64,000 nt of DNA from Flavobacteriales bacterium (GTDB lineage: Bacteria > Bacteroidota > Bacteroidia > UBA10329): assembly GCA_016124845.1 (NCBI GenBank), contig WGMW01000033.1, forward strand, positions 62,001-126,000, given 5' to 3'. The position numbers and the translations under genes were made by a program. Below are positions 52,358 through 61,534 of the stretch, one piece after another (position 1 is the first letter of the stretch; each line of letters begins with the position of its first letter). The notes under the pieces were generated by a model. The model saw only the letters and a list, made by a program, of their open reading frames with translations. It was not told where the DNA came from and did not search any database.

Positions 52358-54418
52358 TCAACTCTTCTTACGAAGAACGATCTGCCCGTTCTGAACGTCT
52401 TGGATGGCCTGCTGCATGCGAATGACATCGGCAATGTTCTCGGCAGGGATTTTCTCAGCTGTAATCGAGTGTATTGCCGTAATGGAAAGTTGCTGCGGGT
52501 TTTCCATGGTTGCCTTGAAGGTGAACGTTCCGTAAGAGTTCGTCAGTTCAAAAGTTGGCGTTTCCACCAGTTCATAATCACCATCGAGCTGAACCACATG
52601 GTCGATCCTGTCAGTTCCTTCAAAATCTGTGTAGAAAGATAGATGTCTTGGCGTTTCGATGGTCTGCTGCTCGATCACGAAGGGAAAAAGGTCGGTCAGA
52701 CTGATGGTCAGTTCGTTTCCGTCTTTGGCAGCGATCACTGCATTCATCTCCGTTTTGCAACGGAAATTGAATGGCGGTACCGTTTGTTCCTCCTCAATGG
52801 AAACGGTCGGTTTTCCTGCAATACTTGGAAGATCCAAGAGGGTCTGACAATACATCGGGTTTACGGTCTGGTCGCAATCTTCGTGGCGGTAAGCATGGCG
52901 GCCCAACGTGCTGAACTGTCCTGAGAGCGCAACATCCGAACGCAGACTTCCTGCGCCTTTCTCATCCAGTTTGATGTAGGTCTTCAGTTCACGATGATTC
53001 TCAGTTGCTGGTTGATGCGGCAACCTTACAAGGTCCAATTCTGAATTCAACCGCTTGTACCAGATCGGAAACAGCTCATTTCCTGTAAGACTTATGGCAA
53101 CCGCGTTGTCGTAGTAAAACGGCAGCTCATCAAGGTAATATCCTGCGTTGGAGCGCTTGGGAAGCAGCAGCGCGGCCGTTGAATCGAGGCCGATGGCGAA
53201 GAGGTAATCGTTGTCCGCCATGGGTTCGTAATAGTATTTGCCAACCTGTCCTGCACGCACATCACACGGATAAAGCGTGTTGTAGCGCAATCCCAATCCA
53301 ACAAATATGTAGCGATAGGCATCATAGCGGGCCACATTTCTGATCTTGTGTTCCAAAAGATGTGCGCCAATGCGCACTTTCCGATTATCATAATTAGCAA
53401 GGAAGTCGCGGTCGTCCAAAAAGGCAAAGTCCTTCACAATATCATTGTTGATCTTCCGAAAGGCCAGACTGCTGGAATCGTTGGCATATCTTTCCAGAAA
53501 GTGCCGCACGTTATTGGTCGTGACATCGTTGGTGCCAACGCTGAACCTTCGGTAAATATTCACGGTGTTGCTCTCTCTCATCCGTCCCAAAGCCAAATGA
53601 AATGGCATGAATTCGCCCATGTTCGCGTTATATGGCAGGTACAGCCAAGAATAGGGCTGGGGAAGAACGGTCAAGTAAGGGAGTTCGGTGTAAGGTCTGG
53701 CTCCAGGTTCTTCGGTGCATCCTTCAAGGTCTTTCAACGAAACCGAAATAATTGTTTCACCGTCCTCTTGATTGGTCTTGGTGTACGTGGCTCCATTCTC
53801 CCCTTTTATCATGAATGGAAGATTCTTGGAGATCTTCATTTCAAACGAATACTTCTTCTTCGGATATTTTCCATTGAAGAACACGCGATACCCCAGAAAA
53901 CGCTGCCAGTTGCAGTTGTACGGGGCGCGTACCACATATTTGAATACAAGTTCATCTCCCACTTTCAGCTCTTTCAGGTGGTATGTGACAAGATCGGTAT
54001 AGTGAAAATTGTAGTGGAGTACGCGATAGATCTCTTCGGAAGTGGCATCGGGATCATATCCCTTTTTGCCATTTATCCAGTAAGAGAATTCGGATATGTA
54101 GGCACAGAAAAGATTGGGTTGCAGATTATTAATGGCAGCCGATTGCACAGGTGTGTGCGAGTCGTGAAGTTCTGGTACGTGCAGGTTCTGATAATATTGA
54201 AGTCCCTCTTCGTCCAAGATCTTCACCTTCACCGTTTTGGTAAGATAGATCTGGATGAAGTTGAATTTCGTTCCTGCAAGTTCAATGTGGTCTTCTTCTG
54301 CAAGAACGATGCAATGGGCCGCGGTCTGGGTCGAATCGGGTGACGTTCTGGCAATGGTAGGAAAAGCGTGTAGAAGGGCCAGAAGGCAGATGGCCGCGAA
54401 ATGCTGACGGTGTTTCAT
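52358..54418 (-). CDS. Secreted DUF3857-like protein with degenerate transglutaminase-type core
   Basis: 686 residues. Signal peptide 'MKHRQHFAAICLLALLHAFPTIA'. Early segments 'YLTKTVKVKILDEEGLQYYQNLHVP' and 'LKELKVGDELVFKYVVRAPYN' fit DUF3857, usually paired with a transglutaminase-like domain. The expected catalytic block 'GDCKDK' was not seen; the middle instead reads 'IFVGLGLRYNTLYPCDVRAGQV'. The C-terminal part is another beta domain. I treat it as a non-catalytic or highly diverged relative. Role unknown. Confidence 0.78.
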   Translation of the reverse strand: MKHRQHFAAICLLALLHAFPTIARTSPDSTQTAAHCIVLAEEDHIELAGTKFNFIQIYLTKTVKVKILDEEGLQYYQNLHVPELHDSHTPVQSAAINNLQPNLFCAYISEFSYWINGKKGYDPDATSEEIYRVLHYNFHYTDLVTYHLKELKVGDELVFKYVVRAPYNCNWQRFLGYRVFFNGKYPKKKYSFEMKISKNLPFMIKGENGATYTKTNQEDGETIISVSLKDLEGCTEEPGARPYTELPYLTVLPQPYSWLYLPYNANMGEFMPFHLALGRMRESNTVNIYRRFSVGTNDVTTNNVRHFLERYANDSSSLAFRKINNDIVKDFAFLDDRDFLANYDNRKVRIGAHLLEHKIRNVARYDAYRYIFVGLGLRYNTLYPCDVRAGQVGKYYYEPMADNDYLFAIGLDSTAALLLPKRSNAGYYLDELPFYYDNAVAISLTGNELFPIWYKRLNSELDLVRLPHQPATENHRELKTYIKLDEKGAGSLRSDVALSGQFSTLGRHAYRHEDCDQTVNPMYCQTLLDLPSIAGKPTVSIEEEQTVPPFNFRCKTEMNAVIAAKDGNELTISLTDLFPFVIEQQTIETPRHLSFYTDFEGTDRIDHVVQLDGDYELVETPTFELTNSYGTFTFKATMENPQQLSITAIHSITAEKIPAENIADVIRMQQAIQDVQNGQIVLRKKS

Positions 54419-54480
54419 AACGGCAAGATTTGTCGCAATGTAACAACAATCGATTTCCGAAAGTGTAATCCGTAAACTAT

Positions 54481-54981
54481 TCAGGCAGAAGGAAGTAATT
54501 CCATGATGAATGGAATCCTGAACCCATAGTGGATGAACAGACTTACCGCCACGCCAAGCAGCGCGCCAACAAGCACCTCGGTGGGCGTATGCCCGAGGAA
54601 TTCCTTCAGTTTCACCTTTCCAGTCTCGCTGTCGGGGGCAAGAAGCTGTTTGATCATTCGGTTGAGTACCATGGCCTGTTTGCTGGCGTTTCTGCGCAAT
54701 CCCGCAGCATCAAACATCACCACGGTGGCAAAGCAGACGGCAATGGCGTAGGAGGTAGAATTGAAACCGTCAATGAGTCCAACGGATGTGGCCATGGAAA
54801 CCACCGTGGAGCTATGGCTTGAGGGCATTCCGCCCGTGGCGAAAAGAATGGTCCATTTAAAGGACCGCTTTTTCACAGCCACCGTCAGTATCTTGAAGAA
54901 CTGCGCAATGAGGTTGGAGGCCACGAACGCCACAATTACTTCCCAACCCGTTCCGTGTATATGTTCAAGGAAGATGTTCAT
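54481..54981 (-). CDS. Divergent PAP2-family membrane protein
   Basis: A 166-residue protein with helices 'VIVAFVASNLIAQFFKILTVAV', 'AIAVCFATVVMFDAAGL' and 'GALLGVAVSLFIHYGF', and the diagnostic PAP2-like motif 'GGMPSSHSSTVVSMATSVG' plus 'LGHTPTEVLVGALLG'. The DUF212-type members are thought to be acid-phosphatase/haloperoxidase relatives acting on lipid phosphates. Its start overlaps the rsgA stop by 4 bp. Confidence 0.9.
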   Translation of the reverse strand: MNIFLEHIHGTGWEVIVAFVASNLIAQFFKILTVAVKKRSFKWTILFATGGMPSSHSSTVVSMATSVGLIDGFNSTSYAIAVCFATVVMFDAAGLRRNASKQAMVLNRMIKQLLAPDSETGKVKLKEFLGHTPTEVLVGALLGVAVSLFIHYGFRIPFIMELLPSA

Positions 54982-55904
54982 CCGATGCTCTCGATGATGC
55001 TAATATAACTCGAATAGCGGGTTGTCGGAATCTCACCCGACTCTACATCGTTCCGTACAGCGCAGCCAGGCTCATTCAAATGCAGACAGTTGTTGAATTT
55101 GCAATGCTCAGAACTTCGGAATATTTCGGGGAAGAAGTGCGATATCTCGTACTTGTCCATGTCGATCATCCCGAATTCCTTAATGCCTGGCGTATCGATG
55201 ATGTAGCCTGACCCTTCCAGTGGAAACATCTCCGCAAAAGTGGTGGTGTGCGTGCCTTTGCTGTGCACCTCCGATATTTCGGCCGTTCTCAGGTTCAGTT
55301 CGGGAACAAGGCTGTTGATGAGCGTGCTTTTCCCAACGCCCGAGTGTCCAGAGACCAGCGTCACTTTGCCATTCATCCACGTTTTCAGCTCATTCATTCC
55401 AAAACCATCCAAAGCAGATGCAACGAATACGCGATAACCGACCTTTTGGTATGTGGCCACATATTCTTGTTGAAGTGCCTTGGTCTTTTTGTCGGTGTTC
55501 AGGTCGCATTTGTTGATGAGCACAGCCGCAGGAATATTGTATGCCTCGGCCGTACACAGAAATCGGTCGATGAAACCGTAGGATGTACGCGGCAGATGCA
55601 CCGTGGCAATGATCAGCGCCTGATCAACGTTCGAAGCAATGATATGCGCTTCCTTGCTGAGATTTACCGACTTGCGGATGATGTAATTCTTCCGCTCCTC
55701 GATGCGTTGGATGACGCCTTTGCCCGTTTCTGGTTCAATCTCAAACTCAACCTTATCGCCTACAGAAATGGGGCTGGTGGTGCGCAAACCTTTGAGCCGA
55801 TATTGGCCACGCAAACGGCAGTCCAGCACGGTTCCATGTTCGTCCATCACCGAACTCCAACTGCCCGTACTTCGAATTACTGTGCCTTTTCTCAGGTCTG
55901 CCAT
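54978..55904 (-). CDS. rsgA: Ribosome small-subunit biogenesis GTPase RsgA
   Basis: 308 residues from ATG 55904 (an earlier ATG at 55949 is not supported). N-terminal OB fold ('LRKGTVIRSTGSWSSVMDEHG'), then a circularly permuted GTPase: G4 'VLINKCDLN' before G1 'GHSGVGKSTLINSLVP' and G3 'DTPGIKEFG'. A C-terminal zinc domain shows 'EHCKFNNCLHLNEPGCAV'. It matures the 30S subunit. It is divergent from the gldA-like gene with a ~60-bp gap. Confidence 0.95.
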   Translation of the reverse strand: MADLRKGTVIRSTGSWSSVMDEHGTVLDCRLRGQYRLKGLRTTSPISVGDKVEFEIEPETGKGVIQRIEERKNYIIRKSVNLSKEAHIIASNVDQALIIATVHLPRTSYGFIDRFLCTAEAYNIPAAVLINKCDLNTDKKTKALQQEYVATYQKVGYRVFVASALDGFGMNELKTWMNGKVTLVSGHSGVGKSTLINSLVPELNLRTAEISEVHSKGTHTTTFAEMFPLEGSGYIIDTPGIKEFGMIDMDKYEISHFFPEIFRSSEHCKFNNCLHLNEPGCAVRNDVESGEIPTTRYSSYISIIESIG

Positions 55905-55964
55905 CTTGCCAAAGATAGTTTCATCACGGAGGCCAATTGTTAACTTCACCGCAAATTGTTTGAG

Positions 55965-56870
55965 ATGTCGATTGTTGTTGAGAATGTGACGAAACTTTAC
56001 GGAGAGCAGAAAGCCCTCGATGATGTTTCGTTTGAAGTGAAAAAAGGGGAGGTGCTCGGTTTTCTGGGCCCGAACGGGGCAGGAAAATCGACCATGATGA
56101 AGATCATCTCATGTTTCATTCCGCCAACATCAGGAACAGTTAAGGTAGGAGGTTTCGATATTGAACAGGATTCGATGAACGTGCGGTCCTTGGTCGGCTA
56201 TCTGCCAGAAAGTAATCCGCTTTACTACGACATGTACGTGAAGGAGTATTTGGAGCTGGTCTGTGGTTTCTACGGCATCAAGCAGGGCAGAAAGGAGCGC
56301 GTTGGTGAAATGATCGAGGTGACGGGACTTGGAAGAGAGCAGCACAAGCAGATCGGTCAGCTTTCCAAGGGCTACAAGCAGCGGGTAGGTATTGCGCAGG
56401 CACTGATCCATGACCCGCAAATTCTTATTCTCGATGAACCGACATCCGGGTTGGATCCCAATCAGTTAGTGGATATCCGTGAACTCATCAAAAAACTTGG
56501 AAGAGAGAAAACGGTGATGTTCTCATCGCATATCATGCAGGAGGTGGAGGCCGTTTCCGACCGTATCATCATTATCGATAAGGGAAAATTGGTCACCGAC
56601 CGAAAGGTAAAAGAGGTTGGAAACAAAGGTGCGTTCCAGTCCGTGATTGTAGAATTTGATGTTGAAGTTGAAAAAGCACTCATCCAAAGCGTTGCAGGCG
56701 TTCAGACCATCGAGATCATCTCAGACAAGACGTATCGAATTGTTGCTCAGGCGGATGGCGATCTGCGCAAAGTGATCTCGGAGTGGGCGCGTCAGCAGGA
56801 TCTGTTGGTTCTTACCCTGAAAGTGGAAGATCAGAACTTGGAAGAGATATTCCGCCAGCACACAAAATAA
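55965..56870 (+). CDS. gldA: Gliding-motility ABC transporter ATP-binding subunit GldA
   Basis: 301 residues from ATG 55965 (a TTG at 55956 is three codons earlier). Walker A 'GFLGPNGAGKSTMMKII', signature 'LSKGYKQRVGIAQAL', Walker B 'ILILDEPTSGLDP', switch His 'FSSHIMQE'. The C-terminal ~80 residues ('FDVEVEKALIQSVAGVQTIEII') match the GldA-specific tail. GldA works with GldF and GldG (not in the window) in Bacteroidota gliding. A specific gliding role is inferred from family similarity. Confidence 0.88.
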   Translation: MSIVVENVTKLYGEQKALDDVSFEVKKGEVLGFLGPNGAGKSTMMKIISCFIPPTSGTVKVGGFDIEQDSMNVRSLVGYLPESNPLYYDMYVKEYLELVCGFYGIKQGRKERVGEMIEVTGLGREQHKQIGQLSKGYKQRVGIAQALIHDPQILILDEPTSGLDPNQLVDIRELIKKLGREKTVMFSSHIMQEVEAVSDRIIIIDKGKLVTDRKVKEVGNKGAFQSVIVEFDVEVEKALIQSVAGVQTIEIISDKTYRIVAQADGDLRKVISEWARQQDLLVLTLKVEDQNLEEIFRQHTK

Positions 56871-56975
56871 TTTCTTGCATTTGCCACTTACGGCATTGGC
56901 CTGTTTCTAAAAGTGATAAATTGCGCCTCCAATTTTTATCATTAATACGCTGTTAAAGTAAAACGTTAATCAAAT

Positions 56976-58337
56976 ATGGCATATTTATTCACATCAGAAT
57001 CAGTTTCAGAAGGGCATCCGGATAAGGTTGCCGATCAGATCTCTGACGCAATGCTTGATGAATTCCTCAAGCACGATCCTAACTCAAAGGTGGCCTGCGA
57101 AACGTTCTGTACCACTGGATTGGTGGTTGTAGGTGGCGAGATCTCGTCACAGGGAGAAGGAAAAGTGAAAGTGGACGAGATCGTCCGCAGAACGGTGAAG
57201 AACATCGGCTACACCAAGGCTTCGTACAAGTTCGATTCGGAAAGCTGTGGGGTCATTTCCGCCATGCACGAGCAATCTGGAGATATTCGTCAGGGAGTGG
57301 AAGAAGGCGCTGGTCTTTACAAGGAGCAGGGAGCCGGTGATCAGGGAATGATGTTCGGCTACGCAACCAATGAATCGGACAATTACCTGCCCATTTCGTT
57401 GGATCTTTCACACCTGATCCTTCGCGAAATGGCGGAGATCAGAAAGGAAGGAAAGGTCATGAAGTACTTGGGGCCTGACAGCAAGTCGCAGGTTACCATT
57501 GAGTACAACGATCGCGGTAAGGCACATTCTGTTCATACAATTGTTGTTTCAACGCAGCACGATGATTTTGATGAGGAAGAAAGAATGCTTGCACAGATAA
57601 AGCATGATGTGCGCGAGATCGTGTTGAGGAGGGTAATGAAAAAACTGCCGGTAAGAATCCGAAGAATGTTCGGTAGAGGTTGGCAGAACAGAATCACACT
57701 TCACGTAAACCCAACAGGAAAATTCGTGATCGGAGGTCCTCACGGAGACGTTGGTCTGACAGGAAGAAAGATCATTGTCGATACCTACGGAGGTCGCGGA
57801 GCCCACGGTGGTGGTGCCTTCTCGGGCAAAGATTCATCAAAAGTAGACAGAAGTGCTGCCTATGCCGCGCGCCATATCGCCAAGAACTTGGTGGCAGCAG
57901 GTGTTTGCGATCAGGCGCTGGTGCAGGTTGCTTACGCCATCGGTGTGGCTCAACCGGTAAGTCTTTACGTTAATACGTACAAGACCTCCAAAGTTTGGTT
58001 GGGAGGAAAGAAACTTTCTGATGGCGAGATCTCTAAGATGGTTGCCGAGTTGTTCGATATGCGTCCAGCGGCCATTGTTTCGCGTTTCGGTCTGAGAAAT
58101 CCAGTATTCTCTGAAACGGCTGCCTATGGTCATTTTGGCCGCGAAAGCGAGGTCAAGGAAGTTGAAGTTTACTACAACGGACCTGGCGTGGTTGAGCGCA
58201 AGGGTCGATTCTTCAAGAAGGTGGAAACATTTGCTTGGGAAAAACTGGACCGTGTGAATGAACTGGTGAAGGTGTTTGAATTGGATCAGGTTCCAGAAAT
58301 TCCAGATTTCATGAACATGACAGTAGACGAAGATTGA
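56976..58337 (+). CDS. metK: S-adenosylmethionine synthetase
   Basis: 453 residues. 'FTSESVSEGHPDKVADQISDAMLD' at the start, then 'GAGDQGMMFGYATNE' (GAGDQG) and 'GGAFSGKDSSKVDRSAAYAAR' (GGGAFSGKD). It makes SAM from methionine and ATP, the substrate for the methylases and the SAM hydrolase in this window. It is somewhat longer than E. coli MetK (384), with extra loops ('KHDVREIVLRRVMKKLPVRIRR' region). No SAM riboswitch was recognised upstream. Confidence 0.96.
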   Translation: MAYLFTSESVSEGHPDKVADQISDAMLDEFLKHDPNSKVACETFCTTGLVVVGGEISSQGEGKVKVDEIVRRTVKNIGYTKASYKFDSESCGVISAMHEQSGDIRQGVEEGAGLYKEQGAGDQGMMFGYATNESDNYLPISLDLSHLILREMAEIRKEGKVMKYLGPDSKSQVTIEYNDRGKAHSVHTIVVSTQHDDFDEEERMLAQIKHDVREIVLRRVMKKLPVRIRRMFGRGWQNRITLHVNPTGKFVIGGPHGDVGLTGRKIIVDTYGGRGAHGGGAFSGKDSSKVDRSAAYAARHIAKNLVAAGVCDQALVQVAYAIGVAQPVSLYVNTYKTSKVWLGGKKLSDGEISKMVAELFDMRPAAIVSRFGLRNPVFSETAAYGHFGRESEVKEVEVYYNGPGVVERKGRFFKKVETFAWEKLDRVNELVKVFELDQVPEIPDFMNMTVDED

Positions 58338-58356
58338 ATGGATTTGGATTGAAAGA

Positions 58357-58388
58357 AAAGGGCCGACAATTGTCGGCCCTTTCTTTTT
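58357..58388. terminator. Bidirectional terminator between metK and der
   Basis: The near-perfect palindrome aaagggccgaca-at-tgtcggcccttt (58357-58382) is followed by tctttttcc on the plus strand and by tttcttt on the minus strand, so it can end both convergent genes. Confidence 0.9.
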
Positions 58389-58391
58389 CCA

Positions 58392-59696
58392 TTACTTTTT
58401 TCGGAAGTAGATCTCTATCGGAACCCCGGTGAACCCAAAGTTCTCACGGACCTTATTCTCCAAGAACCTCCGATAATCTTCCCGTACGTGTTTCGGATGG
58501 TTGCAGAAGAACGCAAACGAAGGAAAGTAAGTAGGCAGCTGCGTTACATACTTGATCTTGATGTAATAGTGCTTCATCGTTGGCGGAGGAGTTGTTTGAA
58601 TGATCGGAAGCATCACCTCGTTCAACTTGCGCGTATTGATCCGCTTCGAACGGTTGTTGTAAACATCCACAGCAATCTCAAGTGCCTTATGGATGCGCTG
58701 CTTGGTCAATGCGCTCACAAACAGAATAGGAACATCCGTAAACGGAGCGATCTTGGATTGGATCTGTTCCGTGTATCGTTTGGTAGACATGGTATCTTTC
58801 TCCATCAGGTCCCACTTGTTCACAAGGATCACAATTCCCTTGTGGTTTTTCTTGGCCAATGAGAAAATGGAAAGGTCCTGATGTTCGAAGCCTTGCGTAG
58901 CATCGATCATCAGAATACAGACATCACAACTTTCAATGGCTTTGATGGAGCGGAGCACCGAGTAGAACTCTACATCCTCATGCACCGACTTTTTCTTTCG
59001 GATGCCTGCCGTATCGACCAATGTGAATTCAAAACCGAAACCTTTGTAGTGGCTGTCGATCGAATCGCGCGTAGTGCCTGCAATGTCGGTTACAATATTC
59101 CTTTCCTCACCCAAAAGGGCATTCGTCAGGCTCGATTTTCCCACATTCGGACGACCCACAATTGCAAAGCGCGGGAAGTTTGATTCTGGTAGTACGTCAT
59201 CTTTGTCGAGATGCGATACGATATCGTCCAAAAGTTCGCCCGTTCCACTTCCGTTGATTCCCGAAATGCAATGGTATTCGCCAAGGCCCAACGCATAGAA
59301 TTCCGTTGCATCAGCGATCCGCTCGTTATTGTCAACCTTGTTCACAACCAGAAGAATCGGCTTTTCGGCCTTACGAAGCACGCTTGCAACCACTTCATCC
59401 GGCCCCATGATGCCCGCTGACACATCAACTACGAAAAGAAGAACGCTTGCCTCTTCAATAGCGATTTCCACCTGCTTGCGGATCTCCCCTTCAAAAACAT
59501 CTTCAGAACCTTGAATGTATCCTCCCGAATCGATGACGGTGAATTCAACTCCATTCCAATTCGACTTGCCGTAGGTTCTGTCGCGCGTTACGCCACTTTG
59601 CTCGTCCACAATGGCCTGTCGCTCACCGATCAACCTGTTGAACAGGGTCGATTTGCCCACGTTTGGCCTTCCAACTATCGCTACAATATTGCTCAT
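58392..59696 (-). CDS. der: Ribosome biogenesis GTPase Der
   Basis: 434 residues with two tandem GTPase domains: G1 '[16 protein letters not shown]' and second G1 '[16 protein letters not shown]', each with DxxG ('DSGGYIQ', 'DTAGIRKK') and NKxD ('VNKVDNN', 'VNKWDLM'). A C-terminal KH-like domain follows ('[24 protein letters not shown]'). It assembles the 50S subunit. It is 6 bp downstream of era on the same strand. Confidence 0.96.
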   Translation of the reverse strand: MSNIVAIVGRPNVGKSTLFNRLIGERQAIVDEQSGVTRDRTYGKSNWNGVEFTVIDSGGYIQGSEDVFEGEIRKQVEIAIEEASVLLFVVDVSAGIMGPDEVVASVLRKAEKPILLVVNKVDNNERIADATEFYALGLGEYHCISGINGSGTGELLDDIVSHLDKDDVLPESNFPRFAIVGRPNVGKSSLTNALLGEERNIVTDIAGTTRDSIDSHYKGFGFEFTLVDTAGIRKKKSVHEDVEFYSVLRSIKAIESCDVCILMIDATQGFEHQDLSIFSLAKKNHKGIVILVNKWDLMEKDTMSTKRYTEQIQSKIAPFTDVPILFVSALTKQRIHKALEIAVDVYNNRSKRINTRKLNEVMLPIIQTTPPPTMKHYYIKIKYVTQLPTYFPSFAFFCNHPKHVREDYRRFLENKVRENFGFTGVPIEIYFRKK

Positions 59697-59702
59697 GTCT
59701 TT

Positions 59703-60575
59703 TTATAGATAACCGAATTCCTTCAGGTCTCGGTCGTTACTGCGCCAATCCTTTCTAACCTTCACGGTCAGATCCAAAAACACCTTCTTCTGAATAAAGT
59801 TCTCGATGTCCCGTCTGGCTTCCGTGCCCATCCGTTTAATGGATCTGCCACCTTGGCCTATGATGATGATCTTCTGCGATTCCCGTTCTACAAAGATCGT
59901 GGCCTTGATCCGGTCCATGTCCTTTTGTTCCTTGTAATCCTCGATCACCACCTCAACCGAATAAGGAATCTCCTTTTTGTAATGCTTGAGGATCTTTTCC
60001 CGAATGATCTCCGAAACAAAGAAGCGGACGTTTCGGTCCGTCAGCTCTTCCTTGTCATAATAGGGTGGATGATCGGGAAGGTGCGTTTTCATCAGTTCCA
60101 ACAACTCCTTCGTATTAAAACCATGCAGGGCTGAAACAGGTAGGATTTCAGCTTTCGGAAGTTTCCCATTCCATGCTTGAATACGTTCAGCCACCTTTTC
60201 CTGATCGTTCAGATCGATCTTGTTGATGACAATAATGACCGGACACTTCACTTTGGCAACCTGCTCAATGAGCACTTCATTGAACGGTTCTTCCACTTCA
60301 ACCAAGTAGAGGAGGAGGTCGGCATCCTTGATGGCAGAGTCCACAAACGCCATCATATTCTCCTGCAGTTTGTAAGCTGGGTCAAGAATGCCTGGTGTAT
60401 CGGAGAATACGATCTGATGGTCATCATCATTCCAAATTCCGAGAATCCGATGTCGTGTTGTCTGGGCCTTTGGGTTGGTGATGGAGAGCTTTTCTCCGAT
60501 CAACGCGTTCATCAGCGTGGATTTTCCCACATTCGGCTTACCGATGATTGTAACAAAACCGGCCTTGTGTGACAT
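59703..60575 (-). CDS. era: GTPase Era
   Basis: 290 residues from ATG 60575. The GTPase domain has G1 '[16 protein letters not shown]', DxxG 'DTPGILDP' and NKxD 'INKIDLND'; the C-terminal KH domain is 'FVERESQKIIIIGQGGRSIKRMGTEAR'. It binds 16S rRNA and checks 30S maturation. It forms an operon with der, and its promoter overlaps that of the divergent tRNA-fMet gene. Confidence 0.96.
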   Translation of the reverse strand: MSHKAGFVTIIGKPNVGKSTLMNALIGEKLSITNPKAQTTRHRILGIWNDDDHQIVFSDTPGILDPAYKLQENMMAFVDSAIKDADLLLYLVEVEEPFNEVLIEQVAKVKCPVIIVINKIDLNDQEKVAERIQAWNGKLPKAEILPVSALHGFNTKELLELMKTHLPDHPPYYDKEELTDRNVRFFVSEIIREKILKHYKKEIPYSVEVVIEDYKEQKDMDRIKATIFVERESQKIIIIGQGGRSIKRMGTEARRDIENFIQKKVFLDLTVKVRKDWRSNDRDLKEFGYL

Positions 60576-60593
60576 GGGAAAAGGGTGTGAAAA

Positions 60594-60643
60594 TTTGGTG
60601 TGCAAAGAAACAAATTATATATTTGCCGCCCGTTTGAGACAAA
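60594..60643. promoter_or_regulatory. Overlapping divergent promoters for tRNA-fMet (+) and era-der (-)
   Basis: Plus strand: TTTG 60594-60597, 20 nt, TATATTTG 60618-60625 (full TAnnTTTG), 58 bp before the tRNA. Minus strand: TTTG (60640-60643), 20 nt, TATAATTTG (60611-60619). The two -7 boxes overlap at 60618-60619, so the promoters are mutually exclusive. Confidence 0.78.
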
Positions 60644-60682
60644 CAGGCCGTGCCAAGGCACATTCAGCCGTTTAAGATACAT

Positions 60683-60755
<73 letters not shown>

Positions 60756-60761
60756 CTAAGG

Positions 60762-60796
60762 CCCGAGGTCAGAAATGACTTCGGGTCTTTTTATTT
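60762..60796 (+). terminator. Terminator of the tRNA-fMet gene
   Basis: The stem cccgaggtca / tgacttcggg with loop gaaa (10 bp, one G-T) is followed by tctttttattt, just past the tRNA. Confidence 0.92.
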
Positions 60797-61378
60797 GGGC
60801 TGTTTCCAAGCAACGTTATACGCCAGACCGATACGGATCATACCAGTAGAACGAATTTCCATTTCGGTAGGTGTTTCCTTGTACTCACTCCAATCGAGCA
60901 CCACGCCCACGTTGAAATCTGAGAACATGTAAAATCGGTTTCCCATCTGGCAGTCGAAACCCATTCCTACCATATTCTCAAGCAGGTAAACATTGGTCGG
61001 TAAAAGATGCCGGTCGGAAACCTCATCGTATATCTTCGGGTATTTCTTGCCTCTATTGTGGACGTCAAACAGGTTGGTGTACCCGAAATAGAGATTGAAC
61101 ATGTTTTTACGCTTGTTCGGGTAGAACTTATAACCCAAATATGTTCCAAGAATTCCAGGACCATCCTTCCAGATATCGTACATGGTAATGTTCAGTCCAG
61201 CATCTATTTTATGGCCGCCACGGTAATATGAAAAGGATGGTACAAAGCCGAGACCTGAAGAGGATGCTAAAAAACCGCCTTCCACAGAAAAGTAGTTGGT
61301 GTATTGTCCGTATGATTCCTGACCATTGGATAGGTAAGGAAGTAGAAAAAGAAACAATATCAGCCAAGTTGATCTCAT
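60791..61378 (-). CDS. Small beta-barrel-like outer-membrane protein
   Basis: A 195-residue protein with signal peptide 'MRSTWLILFLFLLPYLSNGQ'. The mature part alternates hydrophobic and polar residues with many aromatic strand ends ('FGYTNLFDVHNRG', 'RFYMFSDFNVGVVLDW', 'MIRIGLAYNVAW'), which suggests an 8-10-stranded outer-membrane barrel. I do not recognise a family. Its 3' end overlaps the tRNA terminator. Confidence 0.78.
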   Translation of the reverse strand: MRSTWLILFLFLLPYLSNGQESYGQYTNYFSVEGGFLASSSGLGFVPSFSYYRGGHKIDAGLNITMYDIWKDGPGILGTYLGYKFYPNKRKNMFNLYFGYTNLFDVHNRGKKYPKIYDEVSDRHLLPTNVYLLENMVGMGFDCQMGNRFYMFSDFNVGVVLDWSEYKETPTEMEIRSTGMIRIGLAYNVAWKQPK

Positions 61379-61534
61379 GCCTTCTCGTCATATAACTCTC
61401 GACCCATCATTTGGTTGCCGAGAATTCTGAATTATTGAAACAACTCACTCGATGATCTTGCGTCAACGTGTTGAAAACTTCATTGCGATCATACAATGGT
61501 GTTCTGTTCCAATTCGCGTAATTCATGCCTTCAA

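Noticed and set aside
53348-54343. 331-codon open frame antisense to the DUF3857-like gene
   Set aside because: Low-complexity hydrophobic and basic mixture without domain, opposite a gene with a clear signal peptide.
56871-56975. SAM riboswitch ahead of metK
   Set aside because: No conserved SAM-I/II/III/IV block could be recognised in the 105 bp upstream.
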